From positions 186,001 through 250,000 of the forward strand of contig NZ_JAWHTE010000004.1 in assembly GCF_032586175.1 (NCBI RefSeq): a stretch of DNA of 64,000 nucleotides, given 5' to 3'. Both the position numbers and the translations under genes were made by a program. Source of the DNA: Ovoidimarina sediminis (GTDB lineage Bacteria > Pseudomonadota > Alphaproteobacteria > Rhodobacterales > Rhodobacteraceae). This document shows positions 40,702-48,992 of this stretch, piece after piece. The notes under the pieces were generated by a model. It was not told where the DNA came from. It was given only the letters and a program-made list of their open reading frames with translations, and did not search any database. Numbering within the stretch: position 1 is the stretch's first letter; the number at the start of each line of letters is the position of its first letter.

Positions 40702-42096
40702 TTACGCCCTCGCCGGAACGGTCAGGGTGACTTCGACCCCGCGCTCGGGCCGGTTCTTCAGATCGAGCGTGCCGCCCAGCCTCTCGGCGATCCTGCGGCC
40801 GAGGGCGAGCCCGACGCCGAGGCCCGAGGATTTCGATGTCTGGAACGGCACGAAGAGCTTGCGGATCTGTTCGTCGCTGAGCCCGGGGCCGGTATCGGCC
40901 ACCTCTATCGCGATGCGCCTGCCGGGGGCCGCGTGCCAGCCGATGTTCAGTGTGCCGCCGGTGCTCATCGCCTCGATCGCATTCGACAGGATGGTGTTCA
41001 GCACTTGCTCAAGCTCGGCCGAACCGGCGCGGGCAACGGGGCTGTCGGAGCTTTTGGCGAGGGTGACGGTGATACCGCGCTTTTCCAGTTGCGCGGCGAA
41101 GCCCGCGAGGCATCGCTGGATGATCACATCCACATGGGCGATGTCGCCGGCGCTGTCGGGCTCCGCGCGGGTGCGGGTTAGGAAGGTGCGGATCCAGGCC
41201 TCCAGCCGATCCACCTGATCGGTGATGTCGTGGATCGTGCGGCGGCTGTCGTCGGGGATATCGTCATCGGCCACAAGCTCTGCACAAGAGCGGATCGCGG
41301 CAAGCGGGTTTCTGAGCCCGTGGGCGACCGCGGAGGCCATTTCCCCCACGACGGCCAGCCGTTCGGTTTCGACGAGCCGCTGTTCCTGGCGGTGCAGGAT
41401 GCGGGTGGCGTAGACGACGACCGTCAGGAGGGCGGTGAACAGCACCACGCCGGAAATCAGCGCACCCACCCAGGCGAGGGTGACGACGCCGTGAATCGTT
41501 TCTAGAAGGCTGGCGGGGGCCTTGTAGACCTCGACCGCGCCAATCACGCCGTTGCCGTCTTCCGACCAGATCGGAATATAGAATTCGATGAACTCATTGA
41601 CATGGTCGGGAAGCCCGACGTGTTCTTCCTTCTCGCCCCGGTCGACCACGACGATTTCGGGGTGAAGTTCGCCCCGAAGCGCCGTCTGCAACTCGTCATT
41701 GTCGTCGAAGACCAGCCCGATCAATTCCGAGTCGCTTGACCACAGAACCTCGCCCGAGGGGGCGTAGACATTCGCGCGGAATACATCTGGCAGGCGCGAG
41801 ACGTGCAGGAAGAATTCCTGCGTTTCGGGATCGTCGGTGGGATCGGTGATCCGCGTCATGCCGAGGGAGTAGGGATCTTCCTCTTCAACCCGCACGATGG
41901 AATTCAGAAATTCCATCGACACAACGGCATCGCGCATCATCATGTTCCGGGTCATGTAATTGGCCAGGTACTGGCTGAGCACGCCCGTCGTGGTGAAGAT
42001 CGCAAGGAAGCTCGTTACCACGAAGATCGTGAGCACCTTCATGTAATGCGGTGAGTCGCGAAGTGACAGAATCTGCGGCACCGGCTGTGCTCCCAT
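40702..42096 (-). CDS. Membrane sensor histidine kinase
   Basis: 464 residues from ATG 42096 (AGGTGA upstream; a TTG at 42150 is a weaker option). Transmembrane helix 1 lies at about 19-38 and helix 2 at about 206-230, leaving a 165-residue periplasmic sensor domain rich in acidic residues. The phospho-accepting His259 is in AVAHGLRNPLAAIRS, followed by N box NTILSNAIEA, G1 VADTGPGLSDEQ and G2 GLGVGLALGRRIAERLGG. The kinase is encoded just before the NtrC-like regulator, its evident partner. Its only other obvious possible partner here is the receiver domain of the glycosyltransferase fusion at 43309. The signal is unknown. Confidence 0.92.
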   Translation of the reverse strand: MGAQPVPQILSLRDSPHYMKVLTIFVVTSFLAIFTTTGVLSQYLANYMTRNMMMRDAVVSMEFLNSIVRVEEEDPYSLGMTRITDPTDDPETQEFFLHVSRLPDVFRANVYAPSGEVLWSSDSELIGLVFDDNDELQTALRGELHPEIVVVDRGEKEEHVGLPDHVNEFIEFYIPIWSEDGNGVIGAVEVYKAPASLLETIHGVVTLAWVGALISGVVLFTALLTVVVYATRILHRQEQRLVETERLAVVGEMASAVAHGLRNPLAAIRSCAELVADDDIPDDSRRTIHDITDQVDRLEAWIRTFLTRTRAEPDSAGDIAHVDVIIQRCLAGFAAQLEKRGITVTLAKSSDSPVARAGSAELEQVLNTILSNAIEAMSTGGTLNIGWHAAPGRRIAIEVADTGPGLSDEQIRKLFVPFQTSKSSGLGVGLALGRRIAERLGGTLDLKNRPERGVEVTLTVPARA

Positions 42097-42174
42097 GGAA
42101 TCACCTGTAGATGGATACGATCCATCCGACTTTGTCCGATAGGGAGACAATCAACCGGAGTTATAGAGCCGGGA

Positions 42175-42194
42175 TTTGGGCGATATCCCCCAAA
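42175..42194. promoter_or_regulatory. Candidate operator palindrome upstream of galU and the kinase gene
   Basis: TTTGGGCGA-TA-TCCCCCAAA is a 20-bp palindrome with one mismatched pair, in the 201-bp gap between the divergent kinase gene and galU. A second half-site TCCCCCAGAAC begins exactly 23 bp after the right half (42209-42219). The same arrangement occurs upstream of the receiver-glycosyltransferase gene. A Fis-type regulator would bind such sites; the NtrC-like protein is the natural candidate. Confidence 0.5.
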
Positions 42195-42297
42195 AGTTGA
42201 GGAACACCTCCCCCAGAACACACCGAACGCGCCGTCGCCCGGCCGCGCCTTGCCTGTCAGTGATCTTGGTCGATGAACCGAGCTGAGGGCAAGACAG

Positions 42298-43191
42298 ATG
42301 ACGAAACCTTCCGTAACCAGGGCCGTTTTTCCAGTGGCAGGGCTGGGCACGCGATTTCTGCCTGCGACGAAGGCGGTGCCGAAGGAGATCATGACGCTGA
42401 TTGACCGCCCGCTCGTTCAATACGCGATCGACGAGGCGCGGGCGGCAGGGATCGAAGAATTCATTTTCGTGACGGCGCGCGGAAAGGGAGCGCTTGAGGA
42501 CTACTTCGATGAGGCCCCGGCGCTGGCTGCGGCGCTGCGCCGGCAGAGCAAGCACGAGCTTCTGGCCGGACTGAAGCGTACCGAAATGGCTTCGGGCGCC
42601 ATAGCCTATGTGCGGCAGCGCGAGCCGTTGGGCCTTGGACACGCCGTCTGGTGTGCAAGGCATCTGATCGGGGATGAGCCCTTTGCGGTGATCCTGCCCG
42701 ATGACGTGATCGCGGCTGAAACGCCCTGTCTCAAACAAATGGTGAAGGCCCATGCAGAGATCGGGGGAAACCTTGTAGCCGCGATGGAAGTGCCGCGCGC
42801 GCAGGTCTCATCCCACGGCATTCTGGATGCAGGGGGCGTGCGGGGCGACGTGATCAGGGTACGTGGCATGGTGGAGAAACCCTTGCCCGATGCCGCGCCA
42901 TCGACCCTTGCAGTGATCGGCCGCTACATCCTGACGCCCGAGGTGCTTGGTCGTCTGGGCGGACAGGCGGCGGGCGCGGGGGACGAGATCCAGCTGACCG
43001 ACGCCATTGCCGCCGAGATCGGCGGAACCGGCGTGCACGGATTTCGTTTCGAGGGCCGGCGCTATGACTGCGGCTCGAAGGCGGGATACTTGCAGGCCAC
43101 CGTGGCATTTGCGCTCGCTCGTGACGACATGAAGGACGAGTTCGCAGATTTCCTCAATTCCATCATGGAGTTCCGGGTCGCGGCGGAATGA
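42298..43191 (+). CDS. galU: UTP-glucose-1-phosphate uridylyltransferase
   Basis: 297 residues. The full GalU pattern is present: AVFPVAGLGTRFLPATKAVPKEIMTLIDRPLVQYAIDEA, then FVTARGKGALEDYFD, LGLGHAVWCARHLIGDEPFAVILPDDVI, VEKPLP and YDCGSKAGYLQATVAFAL. It makes UDP-glucose, the sugar donor or precursor for surface polysaccharides and glycolipids. It is divergent from the two-component genes and upstream of a glycosyltransferase operon, both behind the same candidate operator, which suggests it feeds that operon. Confidence 0.95.
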   Translation: MTKPSVTRAVFPVAGLGTRFLPATKAVPKEIMTLIDRPLVQYAIDEARAAGIEEFIFVTARGKGALEDYFDEAPALAAALRRQSKHELLAGLKRTEMASGAIAYVRQREPLGLGHAVWCARHLIGDEPFAVILPDDVIAAETPCLKQMVKAHAEIGGNLVAAMEVPRAQVSSHGILDAGGVRGDVIRVRGMVEKPLPDAAPSTLAVIGRYILTPEVLGRLGGQAAGAGDEIQLTDAIAAEIGGTGVHGFRFEGRRYDCGSKAGYLQATVAFALARDDMKDEFADFLNSIMEFRVAAE

Positions 43192-43197
43192 CCGAGG

Positions 43198-43243
43198 TGG
43201 GGGATTTCCCCCAAAACGGCTTGGGGCATTCGCCCAAAACGGC
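43198..43243. promoter_or_regulatory. Candidate operator upstream of the receiver-glycosyltransferase gene
   Basis: A 16-bp palindrome TGGGGGATTTCCCCCA at 43198-43213 runs into CCCAAAACGGC (43210-43220), which is repeated exactly at 43233-43243, a 23-bp period. TTGGG at 43221-43225 also pairs with the second CCCAA. The layout matches the sites at 42175-42219. It ends 65 bp before the chosen start of the fusion gene. Confidence 0.5.
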
Positions 43244-43308
43244 GGGGCTGCCGCCTGCCGCGCCCCCGCGTCCTGGGTCATGCTGAAATGGACATCAATG
43301 AGGCCGGA

Positions 43309-44868
43309 ATGATACGGATTCTTCTTGCGGAAGACGAACCAGTGCTGGCGCGCAACATCGCGCGCTCCCTCGAACGGATGGGCGCACAGGTGACCCATGC
43401 GCCTTCTGCTGCGGCGACACGCGCGGCACTCGCTCTCGGCAGTTTCGATCTTGCGATTGCCGATATCTCGCTGGGTGATGGCGACGGCATCGAGGTGCTT
43501 GGCGATGTCTCAGACAAGCTGCAGGGCACGCCGGTGATCGTGATGACGGGGGAGGACAGCGTCGACAACCGGATGCGCGCCGAGAACCTGCCGGTCGCGG
43601 CGTTCCTGACGAAGCCCTTCGCGCTGTCACGGCTGCGCGAGATCGTTGGCGCCCTGACGCGGATGTCGGCGCAGAGCGCTTCGCCAGCAACCGGCCCTTC
43701 GGTCGTGATGTATTCCCACGATACGATCGGTCTTGGGCATATGCGCCGGAATTCGGCAATCGCGCGGGAACTGGTAGCGCGCGTGCCGGGGCTTTCGGTG
43801 CTGATGCTGGTGGGGTGCCCGGCCGGTATGGTGTTCGACCCGCAGCCCGGGATCGATTACGTCAAGCTGCCATCGCTCGCCAAGCTGGGGCGCGGCGTGT
43901 TTCAGGCCGGATCGCTGAGGATCGACGCCGAGACGACTCGGGCGATGCGTGCCCGGATCATCGAGGGTGTGCTGAGCACGATCGAGCCGGATATCTTTCT
44001 TGTCGACCATGAGCCAGCGGGCGCGATGGACGAGTTGCGCCCTGTTCTCGAGGGTCTCAGGGACAAAGCTCATGTGCGCACGGTGCTTGGACTGCGCGAT
44101 ATTCTGGACGATCCGGCCCGCACCCGCGTGGCCTGGGCCGAAGGCGGGACAGATCGCCTGATTTCCGATTTCTACGACCACGTCCTCGTCTATGGCGATC
44201 AGCGTTTTTTCCCGAGCGTGGAGGCCTATGGGCTCGAGGTTCTGAAACCCGGGGCCGTCACCGAATGCGGTGTTGTTACGACGGTTCGTCAGCAGGTGCG
44301 TCCCCCATCCCCTCGGGCGCCCTCGCGGATCGTCGTCTCGGGGGGCGGCGGTCGGGATGCGTTCCCCCTCATAGAAGCCGCGATCAATGCGGCCGAGACG
44401 CTTCCCAATCGCTGCCGGCCGCGGTTGACCGTAGTGACCGGCCCGCTGATGGATGCCGAACTCAGATCGGAAGCGCTTCGCATCGGTGCTGTTGCGGGCG
44501 TTGAGGTGCTGGAGCGCGTTTCGGATCTGCCGGCGCTGATGGGGGAGGCGGATCTTCTGCTGACGATGGCCGGCTACAATTCGATCAACGAGGGGCTTGC
44601 GGTCGGATGCCCGATCGTCACGGTGCCCCGGCTAGGCCCCTCATCTGAGCAGCGGCTGAGGGCCGAAGCGCTCGAGAGGCTCGGACTGGCACGTTATCTT
44701 CGGCGCGAGGATCTGAGGCCTGAAACGCTGGCCCGGATCATGCGGCAGACCCCGCCGCGCCCCAACCCCCAAAGCCTGAAAATGGACGGGGTGCGCATGG
44801 CCGCGCGCATCCTCGCGCGGATGATCGGCGAGGTCCGTCATCCGGACAGGGAGCGCGCCCATGCCTGA
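43309..44868 (+). CDS. Response-regulator receiver domain fused to a MurG-like glycosyltransferase
   Basis: 519 residues from ATG 43309, which has AGG nearby and starts directly with receiver strand 1 (MIRILLAEDEP); ATG 43288 is the alternative. Residues 1 to about 120 are a complete receiver: Glu8-Asp9, phospho-acceptor Asp52 (LAIADIS), Thr80, Lys102. From Tyr135 a GT-B glycosyltransferase follows (YSHDTIGLGHMRRNSAIAREL, ISGGGG-like VVSGGGGRDAFPLIEAA, TMAGYNSINEGLAVGCPIVTVPR with Gly422-Ser425). A receiver joined to a glycosyltransferase would let phosphorylation gate sugar transfer directly. It is the first gene of a run of overlapping genes to 52417. The kinase at 40702 is a plausible phosphodonor. 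Confidence 0.88.
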   Translation: MIRILLAEDEPVLARNIARSLERMGAQVTHAPSAAATRAALALGSFDLAIADISLGDGDGIEVLGDVSDKLQGTPVIVMTGEDSVDNRMRAENLPVAAFLTKPFALSRLREIVGALTRMSAQSASPATGPSVVMYSHDTIGLGHMRRNSAIARELVARVPGLSVLMLVGCPAGMVFDPQPGIDYVKLPSLAKLGRGVFQAGSLRIDAETTRAMRARIIEGVLSTIEPDIFLVDHEPAGAMDELRPVLEGLRDKAHVRTVLGLRDILDDPARTRVAWAEGGTDRLISDFYDHVLVYGDQRFFPSVEAYGLEVLKPGAVTECGVVTTVRQQVRPPSPRAPSRIVVSGGGGRDAFPLIEAAINAAETLPNRCRPRLTVVTGPLMDAELRSEALRIGAVAGVEVLERVSDLPALMGEADLLLTMAGYNSINEGLAVGCPIVTVPRLGPSSEQRLRAEALERLGLARYLRREDLRPETLARIMRQTPPRPNPQSLKMDGVRMAARILARMIGEVRHPDRERAHA

Positions 44869-46063
44869 CCGCCGGATTGCCTATGTGTTGAAACGGTTCC
44901 CCCGCTTCAGCGAGACGTTCATCTTGAACGAGCTTCTCGCCCATGAGGCGGCGGGGGCGGACGTGGATGTCTTTTCTCTTCTCGCCCCGCCCGAGGAGCC
45001 GCGGCATGCGCGGCTGGCCGATCTGAGGGCCGAAGTCACTGTGCTGAAATCGGTTGGCAAGGGGAGGGCCGGCGCGCCCGGGGCAGGGGATGCCGCACTG
45101 TTTTCAGGGAAATCCGTCATGGAGATCGGGGCGCTTCAGGCGAAGGCCGAGGCCATTGCGGAGCGGGCGGCGGGGCGGGGCATCACACATTTCCACGCCC
45201 ATTTCGGTTCGGACGCGACGACCGTGGCCTGCCTTGCGGCGCGGATCATCGGGGGCACTTATTCCTTCACGGCCCACGCCCGCGATATCTATCACACCTA
45301 TGTTTCGCCAGAGGCCGATGCCGCGATGCGCCGGGCGAAACTGAGCGAGGCCGCGTTCGTGGTCACCGTTTCGGATTACAATGCGCGGCACCTTCTGACG
45401 CTGTGCCCAGAGGCGCGGGTTGTGCGGATCTATAACGGGATCGATCTTTCAGTGTTCCGGCCGGCCCCGGCGGAGGCCCGTGTTCCCGGGCAGTTGATCG
45501 CCGTCGGACGGATTGTGCCGAAGAAGGGCTTCGATGTGCTTCTTGCCGCCTGCCGGATCCTCAAGGATCGCAGTGTGCCCTTTGATCTGTCGCTTATCGG
45601 AACCGGGCCGGAAGAGGCCGCGCTTCGGGCGCGGATCGCGCGGTTCGCCCTTGGGGGGCAGGTCCGGCTTGAGGGGGCCTTGCCGCAGGAGACGCTCGCG
45701 CAAAGGATGGCCTGCGCCGAGGCTGCCGTTTTGCCCTGTGTCGTCACAGAAAGCGGCGACCGGGACGGGTTGCCGACCGTGCTTCTTGAGGCGATGGCGC
45801 AGGGGCTGCCCGTCGTGACGACGACGGTGTCGGGCGGGCCCGAGATCGTCGCGGACGGGGTGACCGGGCGGCTTTGCGCGCCGGGCGATGCGGTGGGGCT
45901 GGCGGAGGCCCTGCAGGAGGTTCTGGCGGACAGGGCCCGCGCCCGGGCCATGGGCCAGGCGGGCCGGCGGCGGGCGGAGGCGCAGTTCGATCTGGGCGAA
46001 AATGCCGCGCGGTTGCGCGCCCTTCTGATGGATCCGGCACTTGCGGTGCGGGAGGCGGCGTGA
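44861..46063 (+). CDS. Glycosyltransferase family 4 protein
   Basis: 400 residues, overlapping the fusion gene by 8 nt. GT4 features: RFPRFSETFILNELLAHEAAG near the N-terminus, HFHAHFGSDATTVACLAA, then AVGRIVPKKGFDVLLAACRIL and the nucleotide-sugar segment PSVTESGDRDGLPTVLLEAMAQGLPVVTT-like VVTESGDRDGLPTVLLEAMA. It is a cytosolic or membrane-associated retaining transferase. It probably extends a glycoconjugate built by this operon; donor and acceptor are not visible from sequence. Confidence 0.9.
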   Translation: MPDRRIAYVLKRFPRFSETFILNELLAHEAAGADVDVFSLLAPPEEPRHARLADLRAEVTVLKSVGKGRAGAPGAGDAALFSGKSVMEIGALQAKAEAIAERAAGRGITHFHAHFGSDATTVACLAARIIGGTYSFTAHARDIYHTYVSPEADAAMRRAKLSEAAFVVTVSDYNARHLLTLCPEARVVRIYNGIDLSVFRPAPAEARVPGQLIAVGRIVPKKGFDVLLAACRILKDRSVPFDLSLIGTGPEEAALRARIARFALGGQVRLEGALPQETLAQRMACAEAAVLPCVVTESGDRDGLPTVLLEAMAQGLPVVTTTVSGGPEIVADGVTGRLCAPGDAVGLAEALQEVLADRARARAMGQAGRRRAEAQFDLGENAARLRALLMDPALAVREAA

Positions 46064-47235
46064 TGCGGATTGTCTATGTCTCCGCCGATCGCGGCATTCC
46101 GATCTTCGGGGAAAAGGGGGCCTCGATCCACATACAGGAGATGATGCGTGCGTTCGGGGCGCTGGGCCATGAGGTGCGCGCCGTCACCGCCCGGCGCGGC
46201 AGCGGGGATAGCCCGGGGCTTTCGGTCGAGGAGGTTGCGCAGGTAACCGCAGGCACAGAACGCGCGAGCAAGGAGCGCGCGGCCATGACGCAGGCCCGGG
46301 CGATCGAAGCGCGGCTGCTGGCGCTTTATCGCGAGTGGCCGTTCGACATGATTTATGAACGCTATTCGCTCTGGTCCGCCGCGGGGTGCCGTGCGGGCAC
46401 GGCGCTCGGGGTGCCGGTGATCACCGAGGTCAATGCGCCGCTTGTCCTGGAGCAGGCCGCCTTCCGCACGCTTGTCTGCGAGGCAGAGGCGCGCGCCATC
46501 GAGGCCGAGGTTTTCGCCCGCTCGACGGCATTGGCTGCGGTATCGGGGCAGGTTCGGGAGTACGTTATCCGCGCTGGCGGCGAGGCGGCCCGCGTGCACG
46601 TGACCCGGAACGCCGTGGATACCTGGAATTTCCGGCCAGACGTGCCCCCGGCGGACCTGCCGGATGTGCCGGACGGGGCCTTCGTCATCGGTTTCACAGG
46701 ATCGCTGAAGATGTGGCACGGGGTCGATACGCTTCTTGACGCCTTCCGGCTGTTCCGGGAACGCGAACCGCGGGCGCATCTTCTGATCTGCGGCGACGGA
46801 CCGAAGCGGGGCTGGATCGAAGGTTTCGTGGCCGGTGCGGAGTTGCAGAAGGCCGTAACGCTTGCGGGTTGGGTCGATCACGCGCGCCTGCCAGCGATGA
46901 TTGCGCGCATGGATGTCGCCACGGCGCCCTATCCCGGGTCGGAGGCGCATTATTTTTCGCCGCTCAAACTGTTCGAGTACCTCGCCATGGGCCGCCCGGT
47001 CGTGGCGAGCGATATCGGACAGACTTCGGAGCTTCTGAAAGGCTCGGCGGCGGCGATCCTCTTGCCGCCGGGGGATGCGCGGGCGCTGGCCGAGAGTTTT
47101 GCCTATCTGGAACGAAACCCGGAGGTGTGCGGGCGCATGGCCATGGCTTCCGCTGCCGAAGGCGCGCGGCATGACTGGACGGACAACGCCGCGCGTGTGC
47201 TGGCCCTTGCCACCGGCGCGAGCGTGGCGGCATGA
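46063..47235 (+). CDS. Glycosyltransferase family 4 protein
   Basis: 390 residues from ATG 46063, which shares a base with the previous stop (TGATG). N-terminal MRIVYVSADRGIPIFGEKGASIHIQEMMRAFGALGHEV is typical of GT4 enzymes that read a G-A-S-x-H donor loop. The second Rossmann half holds VIGFTGSLKMWHGVDTLLDAFRLF and SPLKLFEYLAMGRPVVASDIG. It overlaps the ABC exporter gene by ATGA. Paired with the preceding transferase it should add another sugar to the same product. Confidence 0.9.
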   Translation: MRIVYVSADRGIPIFGEKGASIHIQEMMRAFGALGHEVRAVTARRGSGDSPGLSVEEVAQVTAGTERASKERAAMTQARAIEARLLALYREWPFDMIYERYSLWSAAGCRAGTALGVPVITEVNAPLVLEQAAFRTLVCEAEARAIEAEVFARSTALAAVSGQVREYVIRAGGEAARVHVTRNAVDTWNFRPDVPPADLPDVPDGAFVIGFTGSLKMWHGVDTLLDAFRLFREREPRAHLLICGDGPKRGWIEGFVAGAELQKAVTLAGWVDHARLPAMIARMDVATAPYPGSEAHYFSPLKLFEYLAMGRPVVASDIGQTSELLKGSAAAILLPPGDARALAESFAYLERNPEVCGRMAMASAAEGARHDWTDNAARVLALATGASVAA

Positions 47236-48992
47236 GCCGGCGGTACAGTATCGCGCCGGGCACGCTCTGGCGGCTGTTTCGCCGGATGGGCCCGCATATG
47301 CGGCCGCATCGCAGGAAGCTGGCGCTTGGCGGGCTTGCGATGGTCGGCGTCGCCCTGGCCGAGGTCGCACGGCCCTGGCCGCTGAAGATCGTCTTCGATG
47401 GCATCCTGATCCTGCAGGAGACGCCCGATCCGGTCACGACATGGCTGACCTCGGCATTTCCCACGGGCGACATGCTTCTTGCCGCAACCGCGGTCGCCAT
47501 CCTGGGCATCGCGCTTCTTGGGGGGGGCGCGGGGTTCGCGCAGGCCTATCTGATCGCCGCGGTCGGACAAAAGGTGGTGGCGCAGATCCGGCTCGATCTT
47601 TACCGCCATATCCAGCGTCTGTCGCATTCCTTCCACGACACTGCTTCGTCCGGCGACATCATCGCCCGGCTGACGGGCGATGTAAGGATGATGCGCGATC
47701 TCCTGATCGATGCCGTCGTGTTCTTTGCCGCGCGTATTCTGGTGATCGCCGTGACGATCGGTGTGATGGCCTGGATGGACTGGCGGCTGACGCTGGTGGC
47801 GCTTGCGATCCTGCCGCCGCTCTGGGCCGTGACGCGGTATTTCGGCGGCCGCATAAAGGGGGCGGCGCGCAAGCAGCGACGGAAGGAAGGCAAGATCGCC
47901 GTCGTGATGACCGAGGGGATATCTTCGATCAATGTGGTGAAGGGCTTTGCGCGCGAGGCCTATGAGGCGGAGCGTTTCGCAAAGCAGAACAATTCGTCGG
48001 CCGAGGCGGGCGTCGTGACCACGCGGCTTGCGGCGAACATGGACCGGGTGACGCAGGTACTTCTCGCCCTCGGGACGGCGCTTGTCCTGTGGTACGGGGT
48101 GACGCGGGTGCGCGTCGGAGCGATCAGCCCGGGTGACTTGCTGGTCTTCACGGCCTATCTGTCTTCTCTCTACAAGCCCGTGCGGAAGATGGCCGCGATG
48201 ACCGCCCGGGTGGCGAAGGCGACGGCAAGCGGCGAGCGCCTTCTGGAGATCTTCGATCTGGTGCCGGAGGTGGAAGAAAGACCGGGGGCCGTCGATGCCT
48301 GCCGGCTGGAGGGCCATGTACGGTTCGAGGCCCTGACCTTCGCCTATCCCGACGCGGAACCCGTTCTTCGAAATGCAGATCTTGCGATCGATCCCGGTGA
48401 GATCGTCGCGATCGTCGGACCGTCGGGGACAGGCAAAACCTCGGCCACGCGGCTTCTGATGCGGTTCTACGATCCGCTGTCGGGGCGTGTGACGGTTGAT
48501 GGATGCGATATCCGGTACCTCACGCTCGACAGCCTGCGGGGCAATATCGCGGTTGTCCTGCAGGACAGCGTGCTGTTCGGCACCTCGGTGCGGGATAACA
48601 TTGCCTATGGCAGGCTTGATGCGAGCGATGCCGAGATCGCCGCTGCCGCCCGCGCCGCCGAGGCCGATACCTTCATTCGCGCGCTGCCGCAGGGCTATGA
48701 CACGGTGCTGGGTGAGCGAGGCGAGACGCTTTCGGGCGGTCAGCGCCAGCGGATCGCGATTGCCCGCGCGATCTTGCGGGACGCGCCGATCCTCATCCTG
48801 GACGAACCCCTGAGCGGGCTTGATCCCGTCACGGGACGGAGCCTTCTTGTCGGCCTGCGCCGTGCGGCGGCGGGGCGGACCACCTTCCTCATCGCCCATG
48901 ATGCCCTGACACTGTCGCTGGCGACCCGGGTGGTACGGCTGGAGGCGGGCCGGTTCGCAGACAGCCCGCCGGACCGGAGCCTTTCGGCATGA
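47232..48992 (+). CDS. ABC exporter, fused permease and ATPase
   Basis: 586 residues. Residues 1 to about 315 are a six-helix type I exporter domain (KVVAQIRLDLYRHIQRLSHSFHDTASSGDIIARLTGDV, EGISSINVVKGFAREAYEAERF). The ATPase has Walker A VGPSGTGKTSATRLL, signature LSGGQRQRIAIARAI and Walker B ILILDEPLSGLDP. Such half-transporters act as dimers and flip lipids, glycolipids or peptides outward. Placed between glycosyltransferase and kinase genes, all with overlapping codons, it most likely exports the glycosylated product. Similarity to MsbA-like lipid flippases is general only. Confidence 0.9.
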   Translation: MSRRYSIAPGTLWRLFRRMGPHMRPHRRKLALGGLAMVGVALAEVARPWPLKIVFDGILILQETPDPVTTWLTSAFPTGDMLLAATAVAILGIALLGGGAGFAQAYLIAAVGQKVVAQIRLDLYRHIQRLSHSFHDTASSGDIIARLTGDVRMMRDLLIDAVVFFAARILVIAVTIGVMAWMDWRLTLVALAILPPLWAVTRYFGGRIKGAARKQRRKEGKIAVVMTEGISSINVVKGFAREAYEAERFAKQNNSSAEAGVVTTRLAANMDRVTQVLLALGTALVLWYGVTRVRVGAISPGDLLVFTAYLSSLYKPVRKMAAMTARVAKATASGERLLEIFDLVPEVEERPGAVDACRLEGHVRFEALTFAYPDAEPVLRNADLAIDPGEIVAIVGPSGTGKTSATRLLMRFYDPLSGRVTVDGCDIRYLTLDSLRGNIAVVLQDSVLFGTSVRDNIAYGRLDASDAEIAAAARAAEADTFIRALPQGYDTVLGERGETLSGGQRQRIAIARAILRDAPILILDEPLSGLDPVTGRSLLVGLRRAAAGRTTFLIAHDALTLSLATRVVRLEAGRFADSPPDRSLSA

